From the NCBI RefSeq assembly GCF_036370855.1, contig NC_088101.1, positions 379,501 to 443,500 of the forward strand: DNA of 64,000 nucleotides, written 5' to 3'. The notes below the pieces were generated by a model, which saw only the letters and a program-made list of their open reading frames with translations, did not search any database and had not been told where the DNA came from. Shown piece after piece: positions 45,472 to 59,000 of the stretch (the stretch's first letter is position 1; each line of letters begins with the position of its first letter). A program made the position numbers and the translations under genes. This DNA comes from Dromaius novaehollandiae (taxonomy: Eukaryota; Chordata; Aves; Casuariiformes; Dromaiidae).

Positions 45472-48400
45472 ATGCACCGCCTGGGCCGGGCGTTCCTGGG
45501 CGGGCTGGCCCGCGCCCGGGCCTGGCGGCCGGTGCCGCGGCGGGGGGCTGCGGCGAGTGGCGAGGAGGAGCAGTTCGTCTTCCCCGAGTACGAGCCGGAG
45601 CCGGTGCCGGAGCGGAGGGAGGCGGCGCCCCACCGGAAGGCGGAGCCGGTCGCGGAGCGGCGGCGGGGGCCGGGGGCGGCGGGGCGGCCCGACCCGTCGG
45701 TGCCGCCGAGCGGCGTGAGCTGCTCGGGCTGCGGGGCCGAGCTGCAGTGCCGCGACGGCGCGGCGCCGGGCTTCCTGCCGGCGGAGAAGTACCGGAGCCT
45801 GGCGGGCGGCGCGGCGGGACTGCGCGCCGCCGTGTGCCAGCGGTGCTGGCTGCTGGCGCACCACGGCCGGGCGCTGCGGCTGGAGCTGCCCCCCGAGCAG
45901 CACCGCCTTGTGGTGCGTGCCGCGCTGCGCCGCCCGCCGCGCCACGGCCGCGGCCCGCTCCTCCTCTACCTCCTCGACGTGCTGGAGCTGCCCGACCCGG
46001 TGTTGCCGCAGCTGCCGGCGCTGCTGAGCCCCACCGCCCCCGCCGCCGGCGTCCTGGTGGTGGGCAACAAGGTGGACCTGCTGCCCCGCGACGGCCCCGG
46101 GCACCTGGGGCGGCTGCGGTGGCGGGTGGCGGCGGCCTGCGCCCAGGCGGGCCTGCGCGGGGCCCCGCTGGTGGGCATCTGCCTGGTGAGCGCCAAGACG
46201 GGCTTCGGCCTCGAAGGGCTGGTCAGCCAGCTGCAGCATTCCTGGCGGGGCGCGGGCGACGTCTACCTGCTGGGCGCCACCAACTCGGGCAAGTCAACGC
46301 TCTTCAACGCCCTGCTGCGCTCCGACTACTGCAAGTCCCGCGCCCCCGACGTCGTCGACTGTGCCACCGTCTCGCCCTGGCCAGGTCAGGGCTGCCGCCG
46401 CTGTTTCCAGGGTCCTGCTGGGCACGGAGAGGCTGGCTGGCCGCGGCAGACCCGCCGGGCCCGGCCCTGGCACCCCTCACCACTGACCTGGCAGTTGGCC
46501 TGCCGCCCCAGCGCCGCGTGAGCTCCCGTGCAATGCTGTAAAGCGTTTGCTTATCTCACGGCGCAAGTACATGCCATAGCACAAAGTGGGCCAGAAAACC
46601 GGAGCTGCCAATCTGCACGCTCCGGGGGACAGGGTGATCTGGTCCCCGATCTGTGCACCTTGCTGTCTCGCTGTAAATCAGGGATGCTCTCCAGGCTGAA
46701 GAAGGACTGGGAGGTGGACTTGTGAGGGCCTGGAAAACAGTCGTAGGCAGGCCCAAGCTGTCTGCGAGCGGGACATAGCTAGGTGTGTTGAATCAATCTT
46801 AATGCTGCAGTTAGAGAAGCGTGAGGTGCTGACCGCCCTCCTGAGAGAAGGTTCAGCAGTTGGTCCCTCTGTCAAAGGGTTAGCTGTTTGCTTGATGCTT
46901 AATTCCCCCTCCAACTTTGTGTCACTGGTTTTCACCTAAAAGTTGGAGGAGCAGTTTTTTTGTTCTTGTTGCTCAGAGCTTAAATATGCCAGGTAGTAAG
47001 AGACCCAAATGTGGTTTGTTTGGTTGTTTTTTCCAGGAACAACACTCAATCTGCTAAAATTTCCAATCATTAACCCTACGTGTGACAGGATATTCCGAAG
47101 GCAGGAAAGGCTGAAAGCAGAGGCGGAAAAAACAGAAGACCAGCTGAGTAATGAAGAAATAAAGTGCCTTAATCACCTTAAAAAGCAAGGTTACTTAGTG
47201 GGTGAGTTTTGTCTGACAAAAGCTATCACTCTGTCCCGATGAAAATACTGTGTTACAGGAAGAGCTGTTAACTCCTTAATTTGCTGTAAAGTCCAGCTAT
47301 GGATGAGTAATTTCTTCCCACCCTGAAGTAACTCATTTTCATTTATTTACAGCAAGAACACACTAGCTACTATGACAATAAGAAACTTCCAAATAGGCGT
47401 TATTCTGACCAGTTTTTATTCCCAGTAATGTATGCAAGAGCTCTAGCTCCTCTCAAAGTAGTATCATTAGTATTTCTTTTGAGTACTTATTTTTCAGCTG
47501 TCGCAGTAGCGTGGCAGAGGTTTTCTCTGTGCAGTGCACCTCCCATCAGTTCAGATATCATAGTGGATTACAAGGATACTGCATAATAGCACATCTCTTT
47601 CATTCTTAAAAAAGATAAGTTGAATTTTAATGACAACATTTGGGTAGCAGGCCACAGTGGCTGTACGTCAATTTAGTATGTAGCCTAAAGAGGAGGTTGC
47701 TAGAAGGTGGCTTTGACTTCAGGAGCTTGCAATGTCTGTGAAATCTGCAGTCAGCCATGAAGTTGTGGTTTGGATCATCCTTCATTGCACTATATCCAGA
47801 GCAAAAGACAGACACAATCGTTCATGTTTAAGTGGAGGCATGGCCTTTGTCTGGACACCTGTATCATAAGACTGGTGTAATAATTACACAAAGCCAATCT
47901 AAGAGGAATAATTCACTTCCTCTAAAATGGAAAAAGGACCTTGTTGCACTGTACGCGCGCATCTGAATAATTAGGTGTTTGAAAGCTTAAGGCTCTTAAA
48001 GAGAAAAAAAAAAAGAAAAGAAAAAAAAAAGAAAAAAGGCAGTCTCCTTTATAATTAAAAGAAATAACAGGGTATTTGTGACCTGGTCACTGCTAAGGGT
48101 TTGGGTTTGGGGAGGGCTAAGCAGGAAATATAGAAGGAATTTATTAGTCCCGTGGCTCTTGAGCAGCCACATTTCTAGCCGCATATCATCTTTGTCACCG
48201 TTATATTATCTGTGATGCACCTCTTTTTAGGTAGGTAAGGAAGGGAAGGGACAGACATCCAATTGAAGGAAATGCAACTTAATAAATTAATTACCAGGAA
48301 GCTTTACATTTTAATCCAGGAAGAGTTGGAAGAACATTTCAACGGCCGAAGCGTAGCCCTGTGGTTGACTTTGACCCTGACGCGCTCTCGTATAGCGTAG

Positions 48401-51400
48401 ACGAAGATCCTGGCTATCCCCCTCAGAAGCGCGAAGAAAAGGAAGAGTTCACGTACAATGAAGTGAAGGATGCTCGCTGGTGTTTTGACACACCAGGGAT
48501 TGCAAAGGAAGACTGCGTAGGTACTCTGTGGTGCTGTGTCACAGGAGGTCAGGGTTTGGGAGGCCTGTCCTGCCTTAGTTGTGCACGTGGGAAAGTATTT
48601 CTGCTGCGCTCCTAGGTTTAGGATTCTTTCAGTTTGGGTGATTGTGTTAAAAGGTGGGGGTCTTTTGTTTCTTCTTGTGTGTTTGTTTTACCTGGGAAGG
48701 GTGCATTTTGTAACACTGCTGCATTCCTGAGTGATGTACACTGTGATCTTTGCAGAGGAACTGTGCAGGCAAACTTTTTTAACATTTAAATGAAGAGAAG
48801 TAAATAGTACTGTTATAAGCAAGTTTATACCAGTGTTGCCCAAGGAAGTTTGCACTGTTTTAGCTCTGCCAGCCTACTGAGCAAGGTGAAGTTATCGCAT
48901 ATGGAGCATTAGGAGAATAACCGGTATTGTGTGACTGGACCAAATCTTTGAGAAAGACCTGAAGCATCTTCCCGTCTTCCTGAAGCCAACAGGATCTGCA
49001 GTGCTGCCATTAATAGCCCCTTTATGTGAAGCCTGACTCGGTTTCACTAGAGCAGCAGCTCTGAAGCTAGTGCTGATGCATTGCATGTGTCTGAAAAAGC
49101 TGTGTTTTGCTTTTCTTTTTTTTCTTCTTTTTTAATTGTTTTGGAATCTATGCAGAGCTGAAGGTTATCTTTTGGGGAAGACTAAAAAGTACAAGAAGGC
49201 AGGAAAGTTCCACAGAGAATGAAGTGCAAGAAACTGAGGCTGCATAGCTCAAGTGCAGGTGCTGCTTTTACAAGCACTGCTACCAGTTTTCTAATAGATG
49301 TGTTTGCCAGATCATAACCCACTTTGCCATGACCCTTTGCTCTCTGATGGCTGCTAAGCATCTGGTGTAAAAGGAGTCAGGGGCTTGGAGCCCTGGTTTG
49401 GTAGCTAGAGGTTGGGCATGTTCTTCTGAAGTTGAATAAGTGTGGAAAATGAGTGGGTTTTCCTGCATCCAGGAAATTCATGATGCCATTTCTGATTCTG
49501 ATTTTCCTTGCTGTGCCTTTGGAGAGGGTAGGTGGTATATGTGTTAAGTTTCAGATTGAATTTTGTTTCTGCAGTCAGCGTTCGCTCTGGCTGGAGGACA
49601 GGCAAGGTGATCTGTGTGTCAGATTTTGGCAGGGGAAATTTCCAGTTATGGGTGGGGGGGGGAGTTTTTTGTATTTTGGAAGAAGAGGGAAGGAAAGCAG
49701 TTGTTAACATATTTGTCCATGTTCCTTAGAGGTTTGTTTTTTAGCTGCTGCTTCATGCCTTCCTACAAAGCCAAACTTCTGGAAAGCACAGCAGAGGGTT
49801 ACTAGTAACTGTCAAATTTTGATTTAAGCATTGCCAAACATACTAGAAAACCTGCAGCTCGCAGGACAAAGTCTCCTGGTGTTTCAGAATCCCTGTTAAA
49901 GGCTGCTGCAGCTTTCAAACTAAAGATCACCTGCTTGCCAATGTAGGAAAAGCAGTGGTGCTTCTGGCTGCACCACAACTCTTGTATCTCGATCTTTTAA
50001 TGCCGAAATGAGACAAATCCTCATTGCTAAGCTGCTAAGTGAACTTGAATTTTCATGAGACTGTGGCATGGTTGGGCAGCAGTTAGAAGCATTTCTGTTG
50101 TCAGTTCCCTGTGTTTAGGGAAGAGGGATGCTGTCAACCAGATGCTGAGACCAGTCATTTCCTTGAGGTTAACTATGATTTTCAAGGCACCGGTCCCCAA
50201 ATTTTTGTGCCTGTGCATTTGTTCATAGCTGGATTTGAAGAATGCTTCTTTAGGATGTGATCGGACTGCTGTGGCTGCAGTGCTGGCAGTTAAGTTGCTG
50301 GCTTTTTAGTAGACTTTTTGACCTGGATCCTTTCACGGAATCAGGCCTGGACAGATGAGTCAGGTAAGCCAGGGGAAGGAAGGGAAGGTGGAAGAGAGAA
50401 AGACGAGCAGCAGGAGCATGTGGGAGCTCTTGCAGATGAGATAGCTCATTTCACTGTGCCCCAAGCAGGAATCCACACTCTGGCAGGCCAGTCACATTGC
50501 AGTTTTAGTTGTTTCACAGTGTGGTCTGGCACTTTGCTCTCACTGAAATACTTGAGACTTGCAGCTAACACCTGAATCGATGCAATGCTTTACATAGCTA
50601 GCTAAGTAGCTGTAGTTAAAGGTGGCCTCCAGTTGTTCTGCAGATGGTTGCACTCATGCTAAAGCATACCTAATGCAAGTAAAGATTTTCCTTGCCAAAG
50701 AGCATAGCATATGGACCACAAACTGTTATTTTTGTGGTCTGCACTCTTGGTATTGCAGGCAGAGTTGTTAAGAGCATGAGCATATTTTAAAAAAGAAAAA
50801 AGATGAGCAGCTTTCCAACTGAGCGTGAACTATGTACTTTGTAGTGCTAGCTTGTAAAATTTGTGTGAGCTTGATTCAGCTTGACCAGGATTCTCAAATC
50901 CCTGGTCTAGCAGGCAGCTGTTGGACTTCGTTATGGACCTTGCATTGCCTTGCAGAATGGGCCTACCCCTACTTCCTCCTGTTTATCACTTACCGTGTAG
51001 ACCAAAGCTGGAGAACTATTCTGTTAGATGTTCTCCACACTGCTCTACTTGATCCTTCTCCTCTATAAAGTATTAATTTCATTGTCTCCGTTGAAACATC
51101 TGGAATGAGTCATGGCTGTGCAATTTCTTTTGCAGGTTTTAAATCTTCTGACAGAGAAGGAAGTAAAGCTGGTTTTGCCAACGCATGCCATCGTTCCACG
51201 GACTTTCATCCTCAAGCCAGAGATGGTCTTGTTTTTAGCAGCCTTGGGACGTATAGACTACTTACAGGTAGGGGGGGAAGGATTTTATGAGCAATTGTTC
51301 CCTCTCTCATTATAGTACCAAATGATAAAAGGCTGTTTGGGTAGCTTTCTCTCCTCTTTCCTTATCTGCTGCTCTTGAGATAATGAACCTGTTAATAAAG

Positions 51401-54400
51401 CACCGCATAAAGTAAAGGTGTCTTAGGATGGGGAGTTGCAGTTGAAGGGTCTGATACTTGTTACCAGCCTGGAATAATTACATTGTGTAACGCTCACTGC
51501 TTTTGAATGCTGACCAACACTTTCAGCTTGGTGGGCTTCCCACGACATACAGATTAGCACAAAGCAGGGAGGGACGAGAGTGCCAGAATTAACTGGAGAG
51601 TGTGTTTTTCTTCCTCATATTTCATGAGAGCTCTTTGCCAAGAGAGAGAAATGTGGGCATTTGTCTGTCCTGCCAAGGAGCTCTCTGAGGATTTTCTCCA
51701 AAGAAGTGAGGAGATACACATGGATTTTAGTGTCTGTAAAATATATATTTTTAAAGGCTCTTTTTTTTCCACCCTAACCTCTTCCACGTATTAGAAATCC
51801 TGTGTGGAGCATCTTTGAGCAGTGTGGAGCTGGCCTCCTGTGACATTACCTTCAGAAGGAGTGGTTCCCACTTGAGTTTGTTGAGAAGGGCAGCATCCTT
51901 AGCACCAGTTTGACCCATTTTGGGAAGGAGGACCTATAATGGAGAGGAGATGTAGGACAATCCCTCTGTTTCAGTCAGCTTTCCAGGATCACTGTAGAAA
52001 TGCTGGATTAGTACTTTGCTGAGGATGCTCTTGGCCTGCTGGAGGAAAAGCAGAAATGTGAAGATAATGGGATGCTGTAAGTAATTGTGTGACAGTATGG
52101 CAGGAGAGCTCCAGGATAGCTATGGGGAGGACCCAAAACCCTGGCCTGAAAACCAGCAGCATGGAGGTGCAAAGCCTCCCTCAGGAAATGTGCTAATGGT
52201 GAGGAGAGCAACCCAGCAGGAAAAACAGCCTTTACCTGCAACATCTTGGGCAAAGCTATCAGCAAATGACTTCCTGGTGAGATGGGTCAGACATCATCAG
52301 GGGTCTGAGGAAGCACTACGTCTTTTTCTAAGCAGGACAGCGATATGGGTGACACCTTGCCTGAAGAGGCTGCGTGTCACAGCCAGCCAGCACCCTCTGC
52401 AGAAGCACTGCAAACTCAGGAGGGTGCATGAGCGCAGATGAGGCCAAGACAGTTCTCGTGCGATGCAGAGGAGAAGGGTGGGGCAGGCACTCCAGCTGCA
52501 GGACTGAGCCTGGGGAGGGTTTTGTCTCAAGGGACAACTTTTGCTCATACAAGTTGTGAAGAATGCAGCTGATGCCAGCAGCCTGGGGAACCTGAAGTCA
52601 GGGCAAAGAAGCATAATGCCATCCCCAGGTGGGAGAATCAGGCTCAGAGAGACATCTAAGGCGGCAGGACTGGCGTCGGGGCTTTGTGCCATAAGCCTGT
52701 TCTCCATGTAACAGTGCTCCTAACAAGCAGGGCTGTCCCCACTTGGAGCCCCGCAGCTCCTCAGTATTTGCCTCAGCCCATTGCCTAACTCCATCCTCCA
52801 GCGACCTTGAGGAAAGACTGTTATGCCCAGACCATGGTAGAGGAGCCCCTGCCTCAAATTAAGTCTATGATGAACTTAGAGTGATTGCTGCCCTTGTTTT
52901 GGGCTGCTAGGAGTGTGTGCAGAGCTCTCCCTGCTCTCTAGCCTTGTTTGCTTTGCATGCAAAAGGTTATGAGAGCACCTGCTGGAAACTGCTCCCCATC
53001 AGTCTTTGCAAAGCTCAAAGGCAGCTCAGAGCTGAGCACGGTTCAACAAGAGTTACATGTTAGATATGCAAAGTGATAGGAGAGGATGCACCCGACAGGA
53101 GATGTCCGCCAGCCATCATGTGAAATAACTGCAATGAGTTTGTTCTTGAGAACGAAACTTGAGGAAAGACATCTTTTGGATGATTTTGCCTGAGCTGGGC
53201 AGATACAGCAGAGGCAGCAGTGTTGGGGAGGCTTCGGAGTGGGATGGTAAAGCCGTGAGTGCTTCTCTCTTGAAAACTCAGCTCTGTGATATACCCTGGC
53301 TGCTCTGCAGTGGCACAGAGGCAATGGGCTGTCCTTAGGCAGGAAAGGGATGCCACTCAAACAGGCTTCCAATGCGTAGGAGAGAAATGGAGCATGAGAG
53401 AGCAGTTGGGGGTCCTTTTCTGTTATCATAAGTAACATCACCTCCTTTTGATGTATATCAGGGAAAAAAACCCGCCTGGTTTTCTGTCGTGGCTTCTAAT
53501 CTGTTGCCAGTCCACGTTACTACCATGAGTAAAGCAGATGCCATCTATGAGAAGTATGCTGGCAAGGAGTTACTGAAGGTAAGAGAAGGAGGTGCTGTCA
53601 TGGGCTTTTGATTGCAGATAGGCAGGTCATCCTGCCTTGTGAAGTGTCCTGGCTGGGGTGTGATTGATTGGGAAAAACAGCGTGTGCCAGGAGTTTTGTT
53701 TGCTGGGACTCCTGGGGTGGGAGGATGGAGATCTTTGGTGCAGAGCGGTCCTGCATAGACCACATGGCTGTGGCTCTGTTGGGAAGATCACCCTAGCGAG
53801 GCTGTGGTGTGCTTTTAGGGAGAGTTGATGCATTTTCAGCACAGCTTCTGTTTCCAGCATGGAGGCTGACTGCAGGATTTGTGATGCTCTGCTCCTTGAT
53901 GCTTGGCCTTTTTTAGAAAGTTGTAGAGTACTGGCAGCTGTGGGGAACTTTTCTATGGTAGACTTCAGATTGGGGTTTCACAACAGGTTGTAGCGGAAAA
54001 ACATACCTTTCCCATTCCTCACCTGCTGGGTCCTCTACATCCTTGCATATTTTGGTGCTCTGACATGTTCCTTGGTGCTGTCACAGACCATGCAGCACCC
54101 ACAGGCTGGTCAGGGACAGGGTGAGCTGGCCTCGTCTTGGCAGCTCCCTTCCTGCACACGTTGAGAGCAAGTATTGGTGCTTGTGCCAAGGCAGCCAGTA
54201 CCGGACCAACTGGGTCCTGTAGCGAATGCTCCATATTTGCTCATCTCTGAGCTCCCGCTGGGTTGCTCTGGATGTGATCATGGTTCTACTCTTGGCAAGC
54301 CTGGAATAGCTCTTCTGGGGGTATCTGAGACAGCTCTTAGTTGAGTAACAAAGGTGTAATATCTTTAGTTCTACTTGTGTCTTGCTCACCAGTTTAACTT

Positions 54401-55354
54401 AGGAGTTATGAGGCATCTCGTAGCTGTTAAACCCTTTCTCCTTGTTTTGATGTTAGGTTCCTATGGGCGGTGAAGAGCGAATGAAGGAGTTCCCCCCGCT
54501 TATCCCTCAGGACATTACACTGGAAGGAATTGGTACCACTGAGGCAGTCGCGGACATCAAGCTTTCCTCCGCAGGTAATTTAGCATTTTCTCATTACAGT
54601 TTACTATGCAGGATCTGCATCCTAGAAACGTCAGTGGGAAGAGGCCTCTGGAGGGCTCAAGCCCTGCTTCCCACTTAGAGCAGAGCTATCACCAACGCAG
54701 TCAGAACAGCTGTGACTGTCTAGCTGAGGCTTGGCAACCTCCAGGAACAGAGGGAGATGCATAACCATGCTTGTGCAGGATGATTGCATTTGAATACTTT
54801 ATGCTCCTGCTACCAAACAAGTACTGTAACATCAGCAGTGGCTGTGATACTGTGCAGGCCTTTGGATAAGTGAAAGGGAAGGGCCTGTAGATTGGAAAGC
54901 TCTTTCTTTGTGTCACTGGTAGTTCCCACCATCCCCCCAAGTTCACCAGGAAGAGATATATTTTAAGTGCTGCCTTGTACTAGTAAAGGGCTGGATGTTG
55001 TCTTCTCGTCTTGGTTTCTCGAAGAAATCAAGTCTAGGTAGCTCAGGTAGTTCTTAACCAAAGTGGGAGGCACTGAGTTTGTGCGGGTGCCCTCAATCAG
55101 AAATGAGTGACCCTCCTCGCTGACTATCTCTGTTTTTTGGCTGTGCAGGCTGGGTGGCAGTGACAGCTCACCCGCAAGAGAAACTGCTGCTGCGAGCCTA
55201 CACTCCCAAGGGTACTGCGCTGGTAGTGCGGGAGCCTCCCCTTTTGCCATACATCTGTAACATCAGAGGTGCTCGGATCGCAGGCACTGCTGCCTATAGG
55301 ACCAAAAAGCCTCCTTCCCTGGTGGAAAACTTGAAAACCACAGGGAGCAGATAG
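45472..55354 (+). CDS. NOA1: Nitric oxide-associated protein 1, mitochondrial circularly permuted GTPase
   Basis: Seven coding exons: 45472-46384, 47037-47201, 48320-48516, 51136-51267, 53462-53578, 54457-54574 and 55149-55354. The total is 1848 nt, or 615 aa (human is about 698). All introns are GT-AG and phases agree. NOA1 belongs to the YqeH/RbgA-type circularly permuted GTPases and acts in mitochondria, where it is linked to mitoribosome assembly and respiration. Motif order shows the permutation: G4 NKVD (199-202), G5 SAK (240-242), P-loop GATNSGKST (268-276), then G3 DTPG (416-419). A four-cysteine zinc-finger-like segment precedes the GTPase (Cys84, Cys87, Cys122, Cys125; a further Cys at 93). 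The first 30 residues are rich in Arg, Ala and Leu with no acidic residue, as in a mitochondrial targeting sequence. The ATG at 45472 is chosen as the first in-frame start before that segment; it has G at -3. The first exon is extremely GC-rich, unlike the later exons. The gene shares its promoter with POLR2B. Confidence 0.97.
46385..47036 (+). other. NOA1 intron 1, nothing recognised
   Basis: The intron begins GTCAGG and ends TTTTTTCCAG. It is ordinary sequence after the CpG island tails off, with no repeat or RNA gene seen. Introns 47202-48319, 48517-51135, 51268-53461, 53579-54456 and 54575-55148 are similar. Intron 47202-48319 holds a polypurine A/G run (about 48001-48038). Confidence 0.6.
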
Positions 55355-56061
55355 CAACCAAAGTCTGCGCCCTTTGCTGTCTGAGAAAAGCAGAAGATGG
55401 AGGGAAAAAAAAAGCCTCTGGAGAGCCTCGTTGCTTATTGATGCTCAGGAGAGCTTGGACTCCCTTTAAAACACAAGCATGTTCTGGAGAGCAAACCTGG
55501 GGGAAGTAAAGCATCTCATTCAGGACTGCACAAGCCCTGGTCTGCTGAGCTGCAGCCATCTCAAATGAGGCGAGTGGTTGGTACCTTGTGGGAGGTGAAA
55601 TATAACTTTTCCCTGGGACCAGCCAGTGTCTAAGAGTTCCCCTTCCCCCCTCCCTCTTGAAATATAGGATGGAAACTCATTTGCCTGCCCTGGGCTGGCT
55701 CTGTGCTGCTTGTGGAGTAGGACTTCGCAGACCTGCTCCCTCTGGTTAGAAACTGTCTCGCCTGGCCCTTAGAGGCCTTATGGTGTTGCTAAAGTTGGTG
55801 GAGGTCGAGGGTGTCAGCCTACTGGTTGACAGTAAATCAACAGCTTACATCTGCAACTTTATACTGACCAGAAATGAGGTCCTTTCAGTCCTTCAACATC
55901 TGGGGCAGACTAAGGAGTACAGCGCCCTGCTTTTGGAGATGGGAAGGGTGAATTAACAAAAAGCAGGGCTGCTCACGTGTGTGAAGAGGAAGCTTCTGCA
56001 ACTCGCTGCTTTGGTTTGATCTCTGTAGCTTGTGTAAAGATTTCTGAAACTGCAGGTGTAT

Positions 56062-56067
56062 ATTAAA
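56062..56067 (+). terminator. NOA1: Probable NOA1 polyadenylation signal ATTAAA
   Basis: ATTAAA occurs 707 bp after the NOA1 stop, followed within 20-30 bases by a GT/T-containing stretch. I saw no canonical AATAAA between the stop and this site. The implied 3' UTR is about 0.73 kb. Other sites cannot be ruled out. Confidence 0.45.
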
Positions 56068-56099
56068 ACCTTTCAAAGATGTTTACTCCTTAGTCTCCT

Positions 56100-59000
56100 T
56101 TTGAAATCACTGGCAAAGCACTCTTGTGCAGGCATAATTGTCCTGCTAACTACACAGATGCACCAGCAGGATGACCTGGACTGAGAAGCTGCTGTAATTT
56201 GGAAGATGCTCAACCATGCCTTTTTGTCAGCCTGTGCTGCAGCTACATTTAGGCAGATCGGCATGGCTGGTCTGCAGAAATGCTGAAATGACAGTCCCAG
56301 CCAGAGCAAACAGGCATTGGCTTTTACTTAAGCTGGTACACAACTACGTGATGTTTTGTGCTGTGAGGAGAGCCTCTGTCATACTGGTAGCATGTTTAAT
56401 TCAAACGGTGGGTGTGGGAGAAAACAGCAGAAAACGCCTCTTATGCTAACGTCTCCTCATTTGTAGAGGTTATGTGGTGCAGTCCTGGGAAAGCAGGCAT
56501 GGAAAAAGAAACAACTCTGTCAGCTAAACTGGGAAACAGGAAAGGGGTCTGTCTGCGGTCTGTTCCAGCTAGCTTGACAAATATAAAACAGGCATCCCCT
56601 GTAACACTCCTCCACTGCTGTAAGTCTGGGAAAGATAAAGCAACATAAAAGGTGACCAACTCCACATGCAGAAAGAATAACTGAAAGACCTGCCTCTCTT
56701 ACAGCATTGGTCCTCAGCCCAGAGGCTGGATATGAAAAAATGACGACAAAGCAGGTGTTCACTGTAGCAGGTCCCCTGGTTTCCAAAAAGCAGCCTTTTT
56801 GCAAGGATCGGTGTGTGGTGTGTGGCTTCAGGGAGCGTTGGAGCAGCAGCCCGGAGAGAAGGCTCTCTCTGAACACAGGGATGTGCAGCAGGGCCAGACT
56901 CCTGTGCTGAGTGTCTCTATGTTAGCCGAGACCTGGAAGCAGGGCAGCTGGGATAGTGCAAGGAGGCTGAAGCTGTGTGGGTGTTCAAGCATTTTTGCAA
57001 ATGCTGCGCCATGCCTATTGGCTCCATGGGCCACAAGAGCACTGAACGGTTAGCACCAGCCCTGGTTAGGCACAAAAATGTAGGTTCCTGACAGATGTTA
57101 AAGATTGGCATATAGGAGGTTGTAACATGGGAGCAATTAGCTTGATGGAAGCCTAGAAATGCCTTTTCTGAGCTCATGGGGCTGAATTGTGCAAGAGCTG
57201 AAGACCTGCTCTGAAATGCTTCTCAACATGAGCGTTTGTGTCTATTTTATGCCTGTGCCAGACAGTCTGAAAAGCAAGGCAATATTTAACATCTCTTTGG
57301 ACAATAGCTAATTGAATGTTACCACGGGAGCCAAAAACAAAGGTGGTTTGAGTCTGTGCACAAAAATAAGGCGTAAGGAAGGGGCTTGGAAAGCCCCCAA
57401 ACCCTGGGAAGATCTGTCCTTTGTGGCTCTCTGAGTGTTCACTACCTGGGTGCCATTATTTATAGCTGCTCTGAAGGAGTGGAGAAATTACCTGAAAAAT
57501 GAGTATTTGGAGGAAGAGCTCAGTTTGCTGGAGAACCGAGCAAAAGTTTGCTCTTACCTCAGCGTGGGATGGTTAAAATATGGGTAAAACCCTACAGGAC
57601 GGATTTGAACAAACAGCAGCTAAAGCTGGCGGCAATGCCTTCAAGAGGCTGGGGGGGGGGGACAGCGATTGGGGTGTGTGTGTCCCTGCCCAGGGCAGCA
57701 CCCCAGCTTTCTAGCAAACCAGAGAGCTCAGCCAAAGCAGGGGAACTGTGATGTGCAGAGCCAGGCCAGGCACGGGAGGGTTGTGTCTTGCTGCCGCCTA
57801 GCAAGCAGAGACATGCTGCTGCAGCTGGGAGCCCAGGATCATTTGCTCTGTCACGTGTCCGTTTGGCGCTAACTTGCCCCCCCCCCCAAAAAAAAAAAAA
57901 CAAAAAAAAAAACAAAAAAAAAACAACCAGCTTCCTTTCCCTGTGCAGTGGCTATTTGCTTTTCAGGCCCTAGGTTGGGACTCCCAACCTAGGAAAAAGG
58001 CTGCCGTTTTTCACAGTGAGAGCAAAAAACACCCATCCCAAGCAAAGCTCAGTCTTTTTTGAGATTTTTTTTTTTTTTTTTTTTGCCTGCTTTTATGGGC
58101 CCAAAACAGCCTGTCATGCGGGGAGAGGCGCATTGGGGCTGGGAGCCAAACGGGCCAGAAGTTTCGAGCATCTGCTTCCTGCTGATCTTCCTGTGATTCA
58201 CAGCTCGTAATTACCTATAAGCTCCTCTCACCAGCAACTGTCTTCACACGTCTTGTAGCTAAGCTGCCGGGAGTTGCCCAACATCGCTTATGGCAGAGTG
58301 GAGACTGACAGCGGCTCTGTGCCTTGGTCCGCGCCGCCAGAGGAGGGCTGTGCCTGTGAAGGTCAGCTCACGGCAGCCTGAAGCAACAAAGACACTTTTT
58401 TTAGCTGGCTGCAGGTGAAGATGAGGAATCGGCAGTAATGTCCCATGGCGTGAATATCGGGTGCCCCGGTGCAGCTGTAGCCACAGCTCTTAATTATTCT
58501 GTGCCTCAGGTTTCCAACCCAGCCTCAGCAGGCAGCACCAGATGGTGAAAGGGGGGAGGAAAAAAAGCCCGCAAATCATTGCAGGGTCGTTCTGGACAGC
58601 TCTGAGCAGATCCAGGACCTGATGCCTTTTGGAAGGAGCAGAGCAGAAAGGGGAGGAGTAGAAGGGGGAGGGGGAAAGAACCATTTATTAAAACCAGGTC
58701 CCTCAACCCAGCAATGGGCAAGGGGCTCAGCCTTCTTTTTTGATTTTTTTTTTTTTTTTTTTTTTTTTTTGCTCTGTAACTGCAGCACTTAGGGCACTGA
58801 AAAGGTAGTGCAGGTAGCAAAGCCAGGTGAGAGGGCAGGGTAGCCTGTGAGCATGTGCTCCTGAAATCTCCACTTCAACAAAAATTACTCTTCAGTGGCA
58901 GTTTCACCTTCAGAGTCTCCGCTTAAGCCACTCATGGGGCATGCTCTTCTGGAGGGGGGCCTGCTGCTTTGTGACCACCCAGAGCGTGGCCCGTGTGCCT

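Noticed and set aside
58744-58770. T27 and neighbouring T/A runs as tails of processed pseudogenes
   Set aside because: No gene body or target-site duplication is recognisable next to the runs.
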